A stretch of DNA of 64,000 nt from Branchiostoma floridae. Lineage: Eukaryota > Chordata > Leptocardii > Amphioxiformes > Branchiostomatidae. Below are positions 55,801 to 64,000 of this stretch, in pieces; the stretch's first letter is position 1; every line of letters begins with the position of its first letter. The stretch is taken from contig NC_049984.1 of assembly GCF_000003815.2 (NCBI RefSeq), positions 5,346,491 to 5,410,490 on the forward strand. Reading direction: 5' to 3'. The notes under the pieces are model-generated. The model ran no database searches, was not told where the DNA came from, and was given only the letters and a program-made list of their open reading frames with translations. Made by a program: the position numbers and the translations under genes.

Positions 55801-58800
55801 GATCGTCCCTGGGATCGTTTGGTCTTGCCCCAGGTGAGGAGGATGGGAATGGAGCTGCGGTCGGGGACGTGACGTTCAGCCAGAAGGTGTCGTTTGGAGA
55901 AGGAGAGTTCTCCCAGCTGATGCCGGGAAGTCCACGCAGCTCTGCAGGCGATAGGTACATGCTTGGAATCTATTTGGATAATGGTCTGTTTTGTGTAATA
56001 TATATTAGTATGTTATGTATGTGTTGATGTCACATGTATATGGTCTCCAGGGTGTGGTACACTGAGTTGGGCTACCCTGGCCAAAGTAAACAGAATGAAA
56101 AATGAATATAAAAACAAAAATTGTGATTTTGAGATGTGGTTGTATGACTTGACTGCAGAGTGTTGAACACAGAGGTCCTGGGTTCAAGTCCTGTCATGTT
56201 ACCGATCTGTGCCCTTGGGAAAGGCACGATTCCACTTCACCTAGATGTAAAAATTCAGTTGGGGATGTTAAAGGTGTCTACTATGTCCTAGACACAATGG
56301 ATAGCACCCCACTGCCCCTTTAGTCCCAAAAAGGCTATGGGACTACATGTACCATTACCTGTAGAACCTTTTTTGATATGTACGATAGAGCTTGACCTAT
56401 GATCATTATTTCTTGGGATTACTGTTCACAGGACACCAACTGAACACCGACTTTGTAGAGAGACATATTGGAAATAGTTACTGTAGCTTTGACTGATTTG
56501 TCTATAGATATTGTTTACCTGGATGTCTAACTTCATGAACATTGTGCATTTGTGTTCTGTAGGTCTAGCAACAGCCGTGCAGCAGAACAGACCAACACTA
56601 GTCAGCAGGCCGATGGTGCCGCTCCTTTTGATCATGTGATTGTGTCCAAGTGTAAACAACTCTCAGGTAGGAACATGGGCTACATTTGATTGTACACTTA
56701 GGTGGTAGGAGGGTAATAGATAAACCTTACAGGGCTCGAAATACTGGGTGCATGTGCACCCAGGTGCACCCAAAATTGGAGCTGTGCACCCAATTATTTT
56801 CTGTTGGTGCACAGGGTGCACCCAAATATTTTCTTACGTTTTTGTATGTAAAGATATCAAAGTATACTAGTATATATCATATTCTTGACACCTAAGTGTT
56901 AGAAAGATAATAAAAATGTCTGTCATGGTACTTGTTTAAGAATTTGATACCTTGTAACTAAGTTCTATTATTAGGTTATTACGTAAATTTAAGTGGTGCA
57001 CCCAAAATTTTTTGGTGTACCCAATTTTTTAAGCTGGGTGCACCAGTGCACCTAATCCCAAAAATGAATTTCGAGCCCTGACTTTGGTGGTAGGAGGGTA
57101 ATAGATAAACATTAGTTTCATCTTTTGGCTATTGTTGCCTAGAGTATATTTAGACCAACTTGTGATTTTTGTTTGGTTTCACTGATTTCCCATATTTTTC
57201 AAGTCGCTGTTGATGAGCCCAGCCCTGTGTACATAGATGAGACTGGCCATGGTGTCACAGACCTGGCCTTCCACCCAGATAACCCGTTTGACGATGTGGC
57301 ACAGGACGGACTGGAAGATGTGTTTGAGGAGCAAGATTTTGTAGCTGCAGGTGATTGGTTAATTTTACTTCTAAATACAAACTCAGGCATGTGATATACA
57401 CTAATGCTGGATACAGTAGAGGCCAGTTTATAGCACAACTGATTACTGCACGCTTATGTTGATTGCACGGAATCCCCAAATCAGTGCGTTCAATCTGGAT
57501 AACTTCGCATTGTTGCACCACATGGATAATTGCACGAAATGCGCTGGCAAATGGGGTGTGCAATTAAATGGCTTCTACTGTATATGTAGTGTTAGAAATT
57601 TGATCCATGCATTTTAAGGCAGTTTTAGTACTTCTTTACTTTTAATACAATGTCGTCCATGGACACATACATGTACAACAAAGCAATAACTTTGATTTTC
57701 ATCATGTTTATTCTCAGAAGAGGCAAAAGACATGCTTGCCGAGGATGAAGCAAAGTTTGAAAAGGACAACATTTTTGCACAGGTCAGGATTTCCTGTTTC
57801 CTCCATAAATGTTCAGATGCTTAAGTACTGGGTTTACCATGTTAATTTGGATAGATCTATCTGTCTGGACAAGGTTATTTATCAATTGATTTATCAACTG
57901 GTATTCTGATCTTACATAAAAAAAAATCTCTACCATGCATCCAAACATTCCTGATATATTGATTTTTGAAGTCTAGATAAGAGCAAAATTTTTACTAAAT
58001 AGTGGAGATTCGTGGCATATTGTGATATCAAAAGAAAGCATGCTGTGTACAGAAACAAATTTTATACAAAACCAACACTGGTTTGCATCTGGGATAGTGT
58101 GTCGTACACAATGACTTGTGAAGAATTGGTTAGGCGCAATCCCAGCCCTGAACGTCAAGTGTACCTATATCTAGTTGGCAACACATAATCTTTTAAATGG
58201 CCTTGCTCATTAGGTCCAGGTCCAGTTCCTATACTTGTACCTGAATCTTTTTGAACACACACACAGCAATCCCTCATCAACCTGTTTTATTGAACATCCT
58301 AGGGAGACAACATGGCCACCCCTGCTGCAGGTGCTGTGGGGCTGGGGGAGTGGTCCGTCCCCACGGGGTCACAGTTCGTGGTGGTTCAGGACAGCTTCTC
58401 AGGAGAGGAACCCTTCATGAGGATCTCCATTGGAACCTTCATCGGACAGAGGACTGAGGCACTGGGGGCCCTAGGAGAGGAGGGAGACACAGAAAGAGTG
58501 AGTTCCTGTTTATGTAGTGATCCTTCCCAGTGTGAGTGGTTCAAAACCTACAGTCCTTTGGCTGCACCTGGGGTATTTGTGTTGAGGTCACCCTAGTTAG
58601 TGCTGAATGGCCTTGATGGTGGAGTGATGCCCATGAGTCTCTCGAATAAGCTATTATGTAAAGTGTGTCCTTACTTTGATGAGGACACAAATTTTGGTGC
58701 ACCAATGCATGTGCTAAGGGAACTTCACATTTTCCACCAAGAACAGTAAATTTTCTTTTTTCTCTGCAATGAAGGAGGAAGATGCTGACAACCATGTTAG

Positions 58801-61800
58801 TGTCCTTGCATTTCGATGGATTGTAGCTAAAATCGCACACAGAATTGTTTTAATGTATGTTTTATTAGCAATTTTTCTATTTTTCCAGTATCCTCTTGTA
58901 CTATATACATGCCTATTAGGCTTTAGCTTTGATCTGTGATGAGTAAGAGGCAATGATGGCATTTGCATAATCTTCAGATGAGAAAAGACAAGACTCAATT
59001 TTATGCCTTATGTTTCCACAGCCACACTTTGGCAGGACGATAGTCACCCCACCGTCCAACCGCTTGCCTGTGGCGCTCATCCGGCTGAGCGAAGTGAGTC
59101 AGGACCAGGGGCCCAAACTGGTGGAGCTGCTGGAGGATGGAGCGGGGGATGCTGGGAAGGGAGCAGGGGATGCTGGGATAGGGCCGCATGAAGGGGAGGA
59201 CCTGGACTCTACCATCAGGTTTTCCGGCGTGGGGGACTATGCACCAGAACAAGGTACTAGACTCTACAATGCAGCAAGACTGAATTAATGGTAGATAAGA
59301 TTGAGGGACTTAAGTGAATCTTTTCAGTATCAATTCCTAGATTCTGTGTTTTGCATGCTTTTTTCCTGGTTTGAAGAAAAAAGATGTACAATCATCTAGA
59401 ATATGGTCAAATTTTGTATATAGAAAGTCCATCTTTTTCTAGTGGTTACAGTTTTTCCATTTATGAATTCATAGAAAGTTGAAAGTACAATAGATATTTC
59501 TCTAACTCCAAGAACCTCAATTTTTCTATTTTTTTCCCTTGTAGATGACTCCCTCTACCTTCACGATCAGACTCTCACACCAGGATACCACCCTGAAGAG
59601 GAGACTCCCTACCCAGAGCGTGCCCGGCCTAAGCCTCACATAAAACTGGTCAATGACGACACCATTGTCATAGAGACCACACAAGAAGCGTTGGGACGGA
59701 CACAGGACTTGTCATCAGATACGCCCAGGGCACGGCACGCTGCTGAGAAGACCACGTCAGTGCCCCATGTGCCAAAGACTAAAGATGGGGCAGAGAGGAA
59801 GCGGCATCAAGCTAAGTCTGACCATGCGGAGCCAGCTGTAGAGCAAAAAAGAACCCAACAGGGTAAGAAAGACGTCAGCAGCCAGCAAAAGTTACAAGGC
59901 ACCAAACCTGCTGATGACAAGGCTAAAGATGACAATCGTAGCACAAAAACAGAGCCAGACAGTTCAACACACAGCAGCGTTGCAGTCCCAAATAAAGACT
60001 TAACAGCTGATGACATAAGTATCAGTGATAAGACCATGGATGCAAGCTGTGCGGGCCCGAACATCAGCAGCATTGCTTCTGCCATCGTCAACGCCTCCGT
60101 CAGTGACGATCCCACCAAGCTAGCCGACATGATCTTGAAACTGTCTGAGAAGACTAGCAAAGGCAGGGATAGAAGAAAGGCACCTAAACAAGCTTCCGGA
60201 AAGCCAGCTGGCCTTGTTGAAAACAAAGTGCCGGGTAGTCAAGTGCCAAAGGAGCAAAAAGGTGTGTATGGTGAAAATAGACCAGTCAAAGGCTCTGTGG
60301 ACAGAGCTGGTAGTAGTGACCGTAGACCACCAGCGAAGCATCTTCCCATAAGCAATGTAAACAAAGCGATGGACAATAGAGAAAAGGACACAGCAAAGGT
60401 ACTCCCTACTAGGAAGCAGCCTGATGTTGCAGGACTGCCGGATGACAAGAGAAATGAGAGCGTTACTGCAGCGTCTGACACGTCAAAGCTTGGCTCTCCA
60501 ACCAAACACAGGAGCAGGATCCCTGTCAAGCAAGGTTCCAAAACCAAGTCTCCGACAAAGGTGTCTTTCCTTGACAGGTCAGAAAACGCTGACAATGGTG
60601 TTGGAAATAGAGTACCACAAAAGCTGGACATACCTTACTCTGTTGATAAGTCCTTTGGAACTGCTGGTAAGAAAGACAACCGCTCATACAACCTGGAAAG
60701 AGGACAGGAATTTGAAGGGTCTGGTCAACCAAGTGTACAGAAATCCTCAACTACAGATGTGCCTGATGTCTCAGATTCTGTTCAAGGCATTCCAAGGGAC
60801 GGCAAACATTCCAGGAAAGCAGATATTCCAGGAAGGGACAGTTCAACAAAGGAATTTTCCCAGACAAGGGACAGCAGGTTGAAGGTGGACCACAGTAGCA
60901 GACCAAAAATGCAAGACGACAGTGTGAATAGTGGAACAGTAAAAGACAAGTGGGAGACGATGGAGCCTCTATTGCGAACACGTGACCACAGCCCTTGTAG
61001 AAAAGCTGGCACTCAGTCTGCTGCAAAGGATAGACCTCCCAGAAGTGGACAGGAAAGTTTTTCGCAAAACAACTTGAGTTTTAGCATCAATTCCAACTAC
61101 GATGTTGACATCAAGTACAACTTTGACGTGGGGAAAGAGGATGTTACTGTAGAGGGTTGGCCGTCGAGAAGCAAGGACAAAACATCAGGTTCCAGAACCC
61201 TGTTCAGAGAGCGCTCACCCATCAGGGATAGGTCTCCTCGGAGGAGCGTCTCACCTGGCTTTGATACAACAAAGGAGCATGGGAAGAGAGATAGCCACCA
61301 TGGCAAAAGTGCAAGGAGAGCTCACAGTCCACAGAGGGACTTCCATGGTACACATTCCAGGCCTGATCGCGACTCAAATCTTCAACACGACCACAGAAAA
61401 TCGTCCAATGAAGCATCGCAGAAGCAGAAGATGCCATCAGACGTCAGGCAAAGTAGTAGCAGTAGCAGTAGGACAAAAACAAATGGACTTGATTTTGACA
61501 CTGCTGCTCAGACCAGTAAACCAAAGAAAGCGGTTAAGCTCCACAAGTGCATTCTGCCTGGAATAGAAATTGAGCCGGAACCAACCGTGCCCAGAAAAAT
61601 TGAAGCAAGTCAGCAGCAAATTCAAAAATCATCGCCAAAAGCTGGAGCTGACAAACCCAGAATGAAAGATACCAGTAAAGTGAAACCAAGTGCGCAGAAA
61701 ACACAGGCTGACGGTGTTCCTCAGAAAGAATCTCGAAGAACAATGAAGGATTTCGATGTTTCTATGAACCTCCCGCCCGGTGTAGCAACAAGCAATGAAG

Positions 61801-63735
61801 ATAATATCTTGTCCCCCAAAGCCGAGGACTTGGAGCTTCACCTGAAGATGGCAAATCTAAGAACCAGAGGGGACAAAACCTCTCCTGCACGATCCACCAG
61901 TTTTGGGGCTCCACTCTCTCCTACAAGACCTCCTGTCTCACCCCCTAGAGACTCCATAGCTTCCGTCCACTCCACCATCCAGCCATCCGCAAGCTCCACA
62001 CCCCAGTCTCCATCGTCTCCTGGTAAAACTCGTTCGAGAATCGAGATGAGTCAGACCTTCGGAGACTCCACAACCTTCAACTTCTCCCCAGACAACAGCG
62101 TGTCGTCCTTGTCTCCCACTCTCAGTCATGTGTCTCCTACACCCGGCAGAGCCGAGGCGTCGGTGTTAAGCGTGCAAGACACCCCAGGAGAGACGCTGCT
62201 TATGAGACTGTCCGGTGCAACATTGTCCGAGAACCCTTCCGTTACCGGCGCGCCCTCGCCAGGCCGGCCTATGATCACCCCTTTTCAAGCCTATCCTCAG
62301 ACCAGTGCCGTCGCCGCCACCACCACTCCCACCCTCCTCACAAGCAGGTCCCTCTTTACCAACCCAGTTGCTGTGCAGTACCTCCAGTCAAGACCAGTCA
62401 GTGGGATGGGTGGGCACACCACGACGGTAGCAGCCTCCGGCATGCAACAGCCATACACGTACCCTCCCCAGCCCGCTCCGCCCTACCCAGGAATGTACCC
62501 ACCAACCAGTTCCCTTCACCCAGCTTACCCACCAGGTTTGTTTTCACTCACTCTGACTCACTCACTTTCAGTTTGAGCTTCTGTTATTCCCCCCTTGCAA
62601 GATTAAAGGTCTGATTGCTGATCTCCAGCCTCCTCTGTCAATGAGGTTTTGCAGGTTCAGTTTGCAAAATAATATCTTTCATGGTCATATCCAGTAAAAT
62701 GCCTTAAGATATAACACAGATATTTTGTACAGAAAGTAGATGGTACAAGCTGTATATAGACCAGATTATTAGGTTTGATACACTCACACCGAGAAGGACC
62801 CTTATTATTGTGTGTTCTTAAAGTTTAACATTCAAACATTAAAACATTGAAGCCTTCTTGAGATTTAAACCTAGAACCTTTTGATTCTAAATCAACATGT
62901 TTAACCATTGAAATGTGCCACATTTCAGGTATCCAGCAGTACCAGCCTTATGCAGAAGGGATGGCAGCCTCTGCCTACCCTCCTACTACACACTACCAGG
63001 CCCACCCAGGTGTGCGCTTACCTTACGGTGTGGTTCCGCCTGTAGCAATGGGTATCCCTGGTCCCCCTCCCAGCAGTCTTCATGGTGGGATGCCTACAAC
63101 AGTTCCAGGTGGTAGTATGGCTTCCAATGTCAATGAGGATCCACAGCAAGGCATGATGACTCATCAGCTAGCTCCAAGCAGGACCTCTGGTTAGTTAAGA
63201 TGGCATCATTTTTTGTTACTAAAGCTGGAAAATAGTTGGAAAGCTGTTTAAGGTATATTTGTAATTTACATTATTACTTTTGGTTTTGGTAGGCCAGGCA
63301 AAGTTTGATGAACTGTTCCCAAATTAATCATAGTTGTATATCATAAACTCAAAGATGGGTTAATTGATGCTTATGGTCAACTGTCATAGTTCTGTCAGGT
63401 TCCTTAAAACTTCCATATAAGAAAGATAGTTGAGGCCTTCGAAAGAATGTCTGGAAAAGTTGGATACCTGAATCCGTGAATACTTTCATCAGGTTGGTAC
63501 GTCACTGAATAAAGAGACTCTTTTTTCACAACCAGTAGTTGTGAAAAAAGGTTAATACCATTGGTTGTGTCTTTATTCATTGGAAGTTGGATACCTGAAG
63601 TTTTTATACTTTGGTGAATACTGATGCTGCATTAGAACTGTAAATCTCTTCAAATTCCTCATAACTCTACTTACGGAAAACTCATTATGATTTTTCTGTA
63701 CAGGATCCAGAGCATCAACAACCCCAACAGAAGAT
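40874..63735 (+). CDS. CEP192: Centrosomal protein CEP192 (SPD-2 homologue), N-terminal 2081 codons; continues past the right edge
   Basis: Coding exons: 40874-41034, 41525-41599, 42366-42544, 43267-43483, 49620-49798, 50239-50346, 50608-50771, 51343-51535, 52076-52293, 53640-53798, 54224-54517, 55335-55421, 55773-55954, 56563-56666, 57204-57350, 57718-57782, 58303-58497, 59022-59253, 59545-62535, 62929-63189, 63704-63735. All phases agree; intron 9 has a GC donor (GAG|GCAAGT). CEP192 scaffolds pericentriolar material and recruits PLK4 and Aurora A. Diagnostic segments are YIDETGHGVTDLAFHP (exon 15), RISIGTFIGQRTEALGAL (exon 17) with VALIRLSEV (exon 18), matching the region of the human Aurora-A-binding segment, and ISSIASAIVNASVSDDP early in the 2991-nt exon 19. 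Exon 20 is Pro/Tyr/Met-rich. The C-terminal ASH/PapD-like repeats lie beyond the window. Confidence 0.93.
41840..41960. repeat. Dispersed repeat, inverted relative to 27900-28025
   Basis: Carries GACCACTTTTTGGCAGTCCC and AATCTTTCCCATCAACATG in CEP192 intron 2. The rest of introns 1 and 2 (41035-41524 and 41600-42365) shows no gene. Confidence 0.55.
42701..43054. mobile_element. Inverted-repeat element, CAGGGCTCGAAAT family, copy 2
   Basis: Ends are CAGGGCTTGAAATAC and GTATTTCGAGCCCTG. The interior has CTGCA(T/G) palindromic motifs (GCAGGTAAAAATTGGAGCTG on the minus strand) related to, but not the same as, the GGTGCACC motifs of 2033-2325. It lies in CEP192 intron 3. Confidence 0.7.
43760..44130. 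mobile_element. Inverted-repeat element, CAGGGCTCGAAAT family, copy 3 (diverged)
   Basis: Ends are CAGGGATCGAAATAC and GTATTTTGAACCCTG. The interior carries ACATGCAAAATTGCAAG on the left and its inverse on the right. Probably a diverged member of the same family. It lies in CEP192 intron 4. Confidence 0.6.
44516..45150 (-). pseudogene. Transmembrane and cytoplasmic part of the same LRR receptor, out of frame with the ectodomain
   Basis: The frame reads PKPEGQPSLESAPSVPIP, a membrane helix (VLIGSICASVAATILIGSIT), FKRK stop-transfer, then a 120-residue tail with VTSGHDQTDQGQ, SYNTLRKALRPNPLYAGV and a final NAYDSPHYYQNYTLE. The tail is Tyr-rich and of the type I know from amphioxus LRR proteins. 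It overlaps the ectodomain frame by ~130 nt but in another frame, so one uninterrupted protein cannot be made without a frameshift or an intron. I tried the obvious GT-AG pair (GTGATG to CCTAAACCAG) and it does not restore phase. Most likely a deletion of the LRR C-cap with frame loss, or a sequence error. Confidence 0.65.
45091..46329 (-). CDS. Leucine-rich-repeat ectodomain of an amphioxus-type receptor, nested antisense in CEP192 intron 4
   Basis: The start at 46329 (an internal ATG of a longer frame) gives a signal peptide MRRNLRRMLIFFLIILKEPT and a short Cys-containing N-cap (NCYS...WKC). Fifteen 24-residue repeats follow, of the pattern LPxLxxLxLxxNxIxxIxxG(T/A)FSN. The frame stops after LQELCLQSNQLSVLP and nine or so further codons, with no C-terminal cap: the expected NPWxCDC block and later cysteines are missing. 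The next frame down (44516-45150) supplies a membrane span and tail. Amphioxus has a large set of LRR receptors, and innate immune sensing is the usual inference; it is not shown here. A possible 5' leader exon with a good donor lies near 47720 (minus). Confidence 0.8.
   Translation of the reverse strand: MRRNLRRMLIFFLIILKEPTIPGAGSNCYSPTSVWKCRSRGFTRIPQDLPSRISELDLGSNQITNIDSGIFSNLPNIESLGLKSNKITHIQPGTFSHLPRLQQLDLSFNMIANIHFAAFSNLSKLKVLYLSGNKISNIQAGAFSKLPRLETLYLDTNQITKIQFHIFSDLPKLDTLYLISNKISFVQLGAFSNLPQLQCLHLRFNEISKIQAGTFSNLPQLKKLTLYSNKITQIQSNTISNLPRLQCVDLRSNQITNIEEGAFSNLPQLEYLDLSSNKISNIQSSVLSNQPRLQRLKLARNQITNFQSGTFSNLPELNHLDLSSNQLTSIQTDIFSNLLKLQTLYLFKNKITKIHPTAFTNLTQLTKLKLWSNEITEIQSGTFSNLPKLQELCLQSNQLSVLPMVMIHHGKC
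46411..48359. other. CEP192 intron 4, non-coding part
   Basis: I see no supported gene. The minus strand around 47690-47870 could be a non-coding leader exon of the LRR gene (CATAAAG|GTAAAT and AGAAAG|GTAAGC donors). A stretch at 48186-48235 resembles the exon-5 array unit (GGGAAGCAACACTCCTGTTG). Confidence 0.4.
48362..48452 (+). tRNA. Degenerate tRNA-Leu-like sequence (pseudo-tRNA or SINE head)
   Basis: An A-box-like TGGCCGAGCGTGG and a B-box-like GGGTTTGAACCCC lie ~60 bp apart, the spacing of a class II (Leu/Ser) tRNA. The T arm pairs well (GTGGG/CCCAC). The acceptor stem pairs only at its outer four positions (GTTA with TAAC), and no clean 7-base anticodon loop is found. Probably a pseudogene or the head of a tRNA-derived SINE. 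Confidence 0.4.
48620..49619 (+). repeat. Tandem array of the CEP192 exon 5 acceptor edge
   Basis: Eleven units of 70-120 bp precede the true exon. Each has a T-rich tract, TAG or a relic of it, then GATTTCTGGCGGGAGTGAGC and TGGGAAGCA, the first ~34 bases of exon 5 (true exon: GATTTCTGCCGGTAGTGAGC). GAGCTGGGAAGC cores occur near 48636, 48709, 48799, 48887, 48958, 49078, 49150, 49243, 49330, 49401 and 49540. A block of five units (48636-48990) is itself repeated as the next five (49078-49430). Between exon-like parts lies ATTCCTGTTGCCATTTTGAG or a close variant. Confidence 0.9.
50136..50205 (+). repeat. Dispersed retroposon-like tail, copy 2
   Basis: CAGGGCCCTACTGCAAAGCA, then CACTGAGCTGGGCAACCCTG and GATAAAAATGATA. 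Homologous to 37651-37735, in the intron after CEP192 exon 5. Confidence 0.65.
52475..52920 (+). repeat. Degenerate copies of CEP192 exon 9 end and exon 10 start
   Basis: 52487-52528 repeats the exon 9 end with its GC donor (GAGTTTATTCC, GAAGAGGCAAGTTACATACA). After TTCTCTAG, 52775-52850 repeats the exon 10 start (GTAGAGAGAATAGGTCCTGT) but hits an early TGA. 52838-52915 then matches 53545-53625 (GGAAGAAG, ACTACTGAAACATTGGAAAG). These are decayed products of a local exon 9-10 duplication inside intron 9. Confidence 0.85.
52943..53477. mobile_element. Foldback element with near-perfect ~35-bp terminal inverted repeats
   Basis: It starts GGCCATGTTGATTTGATTAT and continues to GATGACATCC; the right end is the exact inverse. 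Similarity extends outward to CTGT(A/T)A on both sides. Inside are matched CGGCCGAAAA / TTGGCCGAAAAA and GCGAGCG motifs near both ends. No coding frame. It lies between two copies of the CEP192 exon 10 start. Confidence 0.8.
53484..53639 (+). repeat. CEP192: In-frame extra copy of the CEP192 exon 10 start
   Basis: After CCTAACAG it repeats GTAGAGAGAATGGGTCCTGT for about 65 bases, then runs 156 bases (52 codons) without a stop into the true exon 10. Either acceptor (53483 or 53639) therefore keeps frame and phase 0. Use of the upstream one would add GVSIGRRLLKHWKG and more to the protein. Confidence 0.75.
54015..54189. mobile_element. MITE with CTGTAAATGCA ends, copy 3
   Basis: TACTGTAAATGCATTTAAG to TTTCTGCATTTACAGTA, shorter and more diverged than copies 1 and 2, ~35 bp upstream of CEP192 exon 11. 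Confidence 0.8.
54449..54895 (+). repeat. Three tandem copies of the CEP192 exon 11 end with donor
   Basis: Units of ~155 bp. Each has AATGA(C/T)GACAC(C/A)(C/T)TGGT, a Glu-rich end, CAG|GT and downstream TTTTCTTAAGGATCTAACTT. Donors: CAG|GTTGAA (54517), CAG|GTAGAA (~54673), CAG|GTGGAA (~54855). Only the first belongs to the continuous exon frame. The third copy has an insert and a stop (AGTAAGTAAG). Confidence 0.85.
56045..56110 (+). repeat. Dispersed retroposon-like tail, copy 3
   Basis: CTCCAGGGTGTGGTACACTG, then GGGCTACCCTGGCCAAAG and an A-rich end. More diverged than 37651-37735 and 50136-50205. Confidence 0.5.
56130..56420 (+). mobile_element. tRNA-derived SINE
   Basis: A B-box-like GGGTTCAAGTCCTG near 56180 lies in a tRNA-like stretch. 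It is followed by GTGCCCTTGGGAAAGGCAC, a conserved body motif I associate with tRNA SINEs of aquatic animals, then TTCACCTAGATGTAAAAA and a weaker 3' part. It lies in the intron after CEP192 exon 13. Family name uncertain. Confidence 0.6.
56730..57080. mobile_element. Inverted-repeat element, CAGGGCTCGAAAT family, copy 4
   Basis: Ends CAGGGCTCGAAATAC and AATTTCGAGCCCTG; the interior aligns in reverse with 2033-2325 (GGTGCACC motifs, TTATTTTCTG, GTCATGGTAC). It is flanked by a 25-bp direct repeat starting GGTGGTAGGAGGGTAATAGA (56701-56725 and 57086-57110), far longer than a normal DNA-transposon target duplication. Confidence 0.8.
57411..57582. mobile_element. Small MITE with TACAGTAGA(G/A)GCCA ends
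   Basis: Left end ATACAGTAGAGGCCA; right end TGGCTTCTACTGTAT, one mismatch. The interior holds several TGCAC motifs. TA termini suggest a Tc1/mariner/pogo-type element. It lies just 3' of CEP192 exon 15. Confidence 0.65.
63521..63549. repeat. Perfect 12-bp stem hairpin in CEP192 intron
   Basis: TTTTTTCACAAC and GTTGTGAAAAAA separated by 5 bases. Further out, TGAATAAAGA and TCTTTATTCA also pair, so the larger palindrome spans ~63505-63580. Possibly a decayed MITE. Confidence 0.6.
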
Positions 63736-63955
63736 GTGAGTAACAGGGTGATTTCTCCTACTGAAAAGCAGGGAGGAATAGCTCTGCTACCGTAACAGCT
63801 TAAACAATAGTTCCATAGTTTGAAACTCCAACATTTTGACTTTTCCCTACAGGGTCCAGAGCATCGACAACTTCTACAGAAGATGTGAGTTACATGGTGA
63901 TTTCTCCAGGTGAAGAACAGGGAGAAATAGCTCTGCTACACTCACTCGCACTCAC
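63690..63955 (+). repeat. CEP192: Tandem duplicate of CEP192 exon 21
   Basis: Exon 21 (63704-63735, GGATCCAGAGCATCAACAAC...) and a copy at 63852-63883 (GGTCCAGAGCATCGACAACT...) share acceptor CTACAG/TACAG, donor GATGTGAGT, and ~70 bp downstream (GTGATTTCTCC, AATAGCTCTGCTAC). Both enter in phase 1 and leave in phase 0 and encode GSRASTTPTED or GSRASTTSTED. Confidence 0.8.
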
Positions 63956-64000
63956 TATCCATTGTTAGATTATACTGCTGCTGGGGTCCCTAATGCAGGG

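Noticed and set aside
59807-62129. Many minus-strand open frames of 60-140 residues
   Set aside because: Antisense shadows of the 2991-nt CEP192 exon 19.

Overview
The window is nuclear DNA of an invertebrate chordate, most likely an amphioxus (Branchiostoma). Small exons with GT-AG introns encode recognisable animal proteins (STAT, CNBD1, NIPSNAP3, PDRG1, COX7C, CEP192). A leucine-rich-repeat receptor carries a cytoplasmic tail of a type I associate with amphioxus LRR proteins (SGHDQT, NPLYAGV). Introns are full of short inverted-repeat elements. No prokaryotic, viral or CRISPR feature is seen.

Layout. 1-1.9 kb (-): first two coding exons of a STAT gene, preceded by a minisatellite. 7.4-9.7 kb (+): an intronless-looking BTB/POZ C2H2 zinc-finger gene, converging on CNBD1. 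10.7-19.3 kb (-): complete 15-exon CNBD1, 508 aa. 21.7-25.8 kb (-): NIPSNAP3 with a duplicated exon, sharing a compact bidirectional promoter with PDRG1 (26.0-27.8 kb, +, 131 aa). 29.3-30.9 kb (-): an unrecognised basic protein. 32.0-37.5 kb (+): COX7C, split by a 4.4 kb intron. 39.7-64 kb (+): CEP192, 21 coding exons and 2081 codons inside the window, running off the right edge. An amphioxus-type LRR receptor gene lies antisense inside one CEP192 intron and appears damaged. Exon joins were checked by hand for phase; every listed join in CNBD1, NIPSNAP3, PDRG1, COX7C and CEP192 keeps frame.

The genes form no pathway; they are mostly housekeeping or centrosomal neighbours. The most unusual property is structural: exon edges (a splice site plus the first or last tens of exon bases) are locally duplicated or amplified at several places. 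These are STAT exons 1 and 2, NIPSNAP3 exon 4, and CEP192 exons 5, 9/10, 11 and 21. Some copies keep usable splice sites and reading phase, so they could yield mutually exclusive or extended exons; others look like decoys or assembly/haplotype effects. At least six families of terminal-inverted-repeat elements are also present, several in two or more copies.
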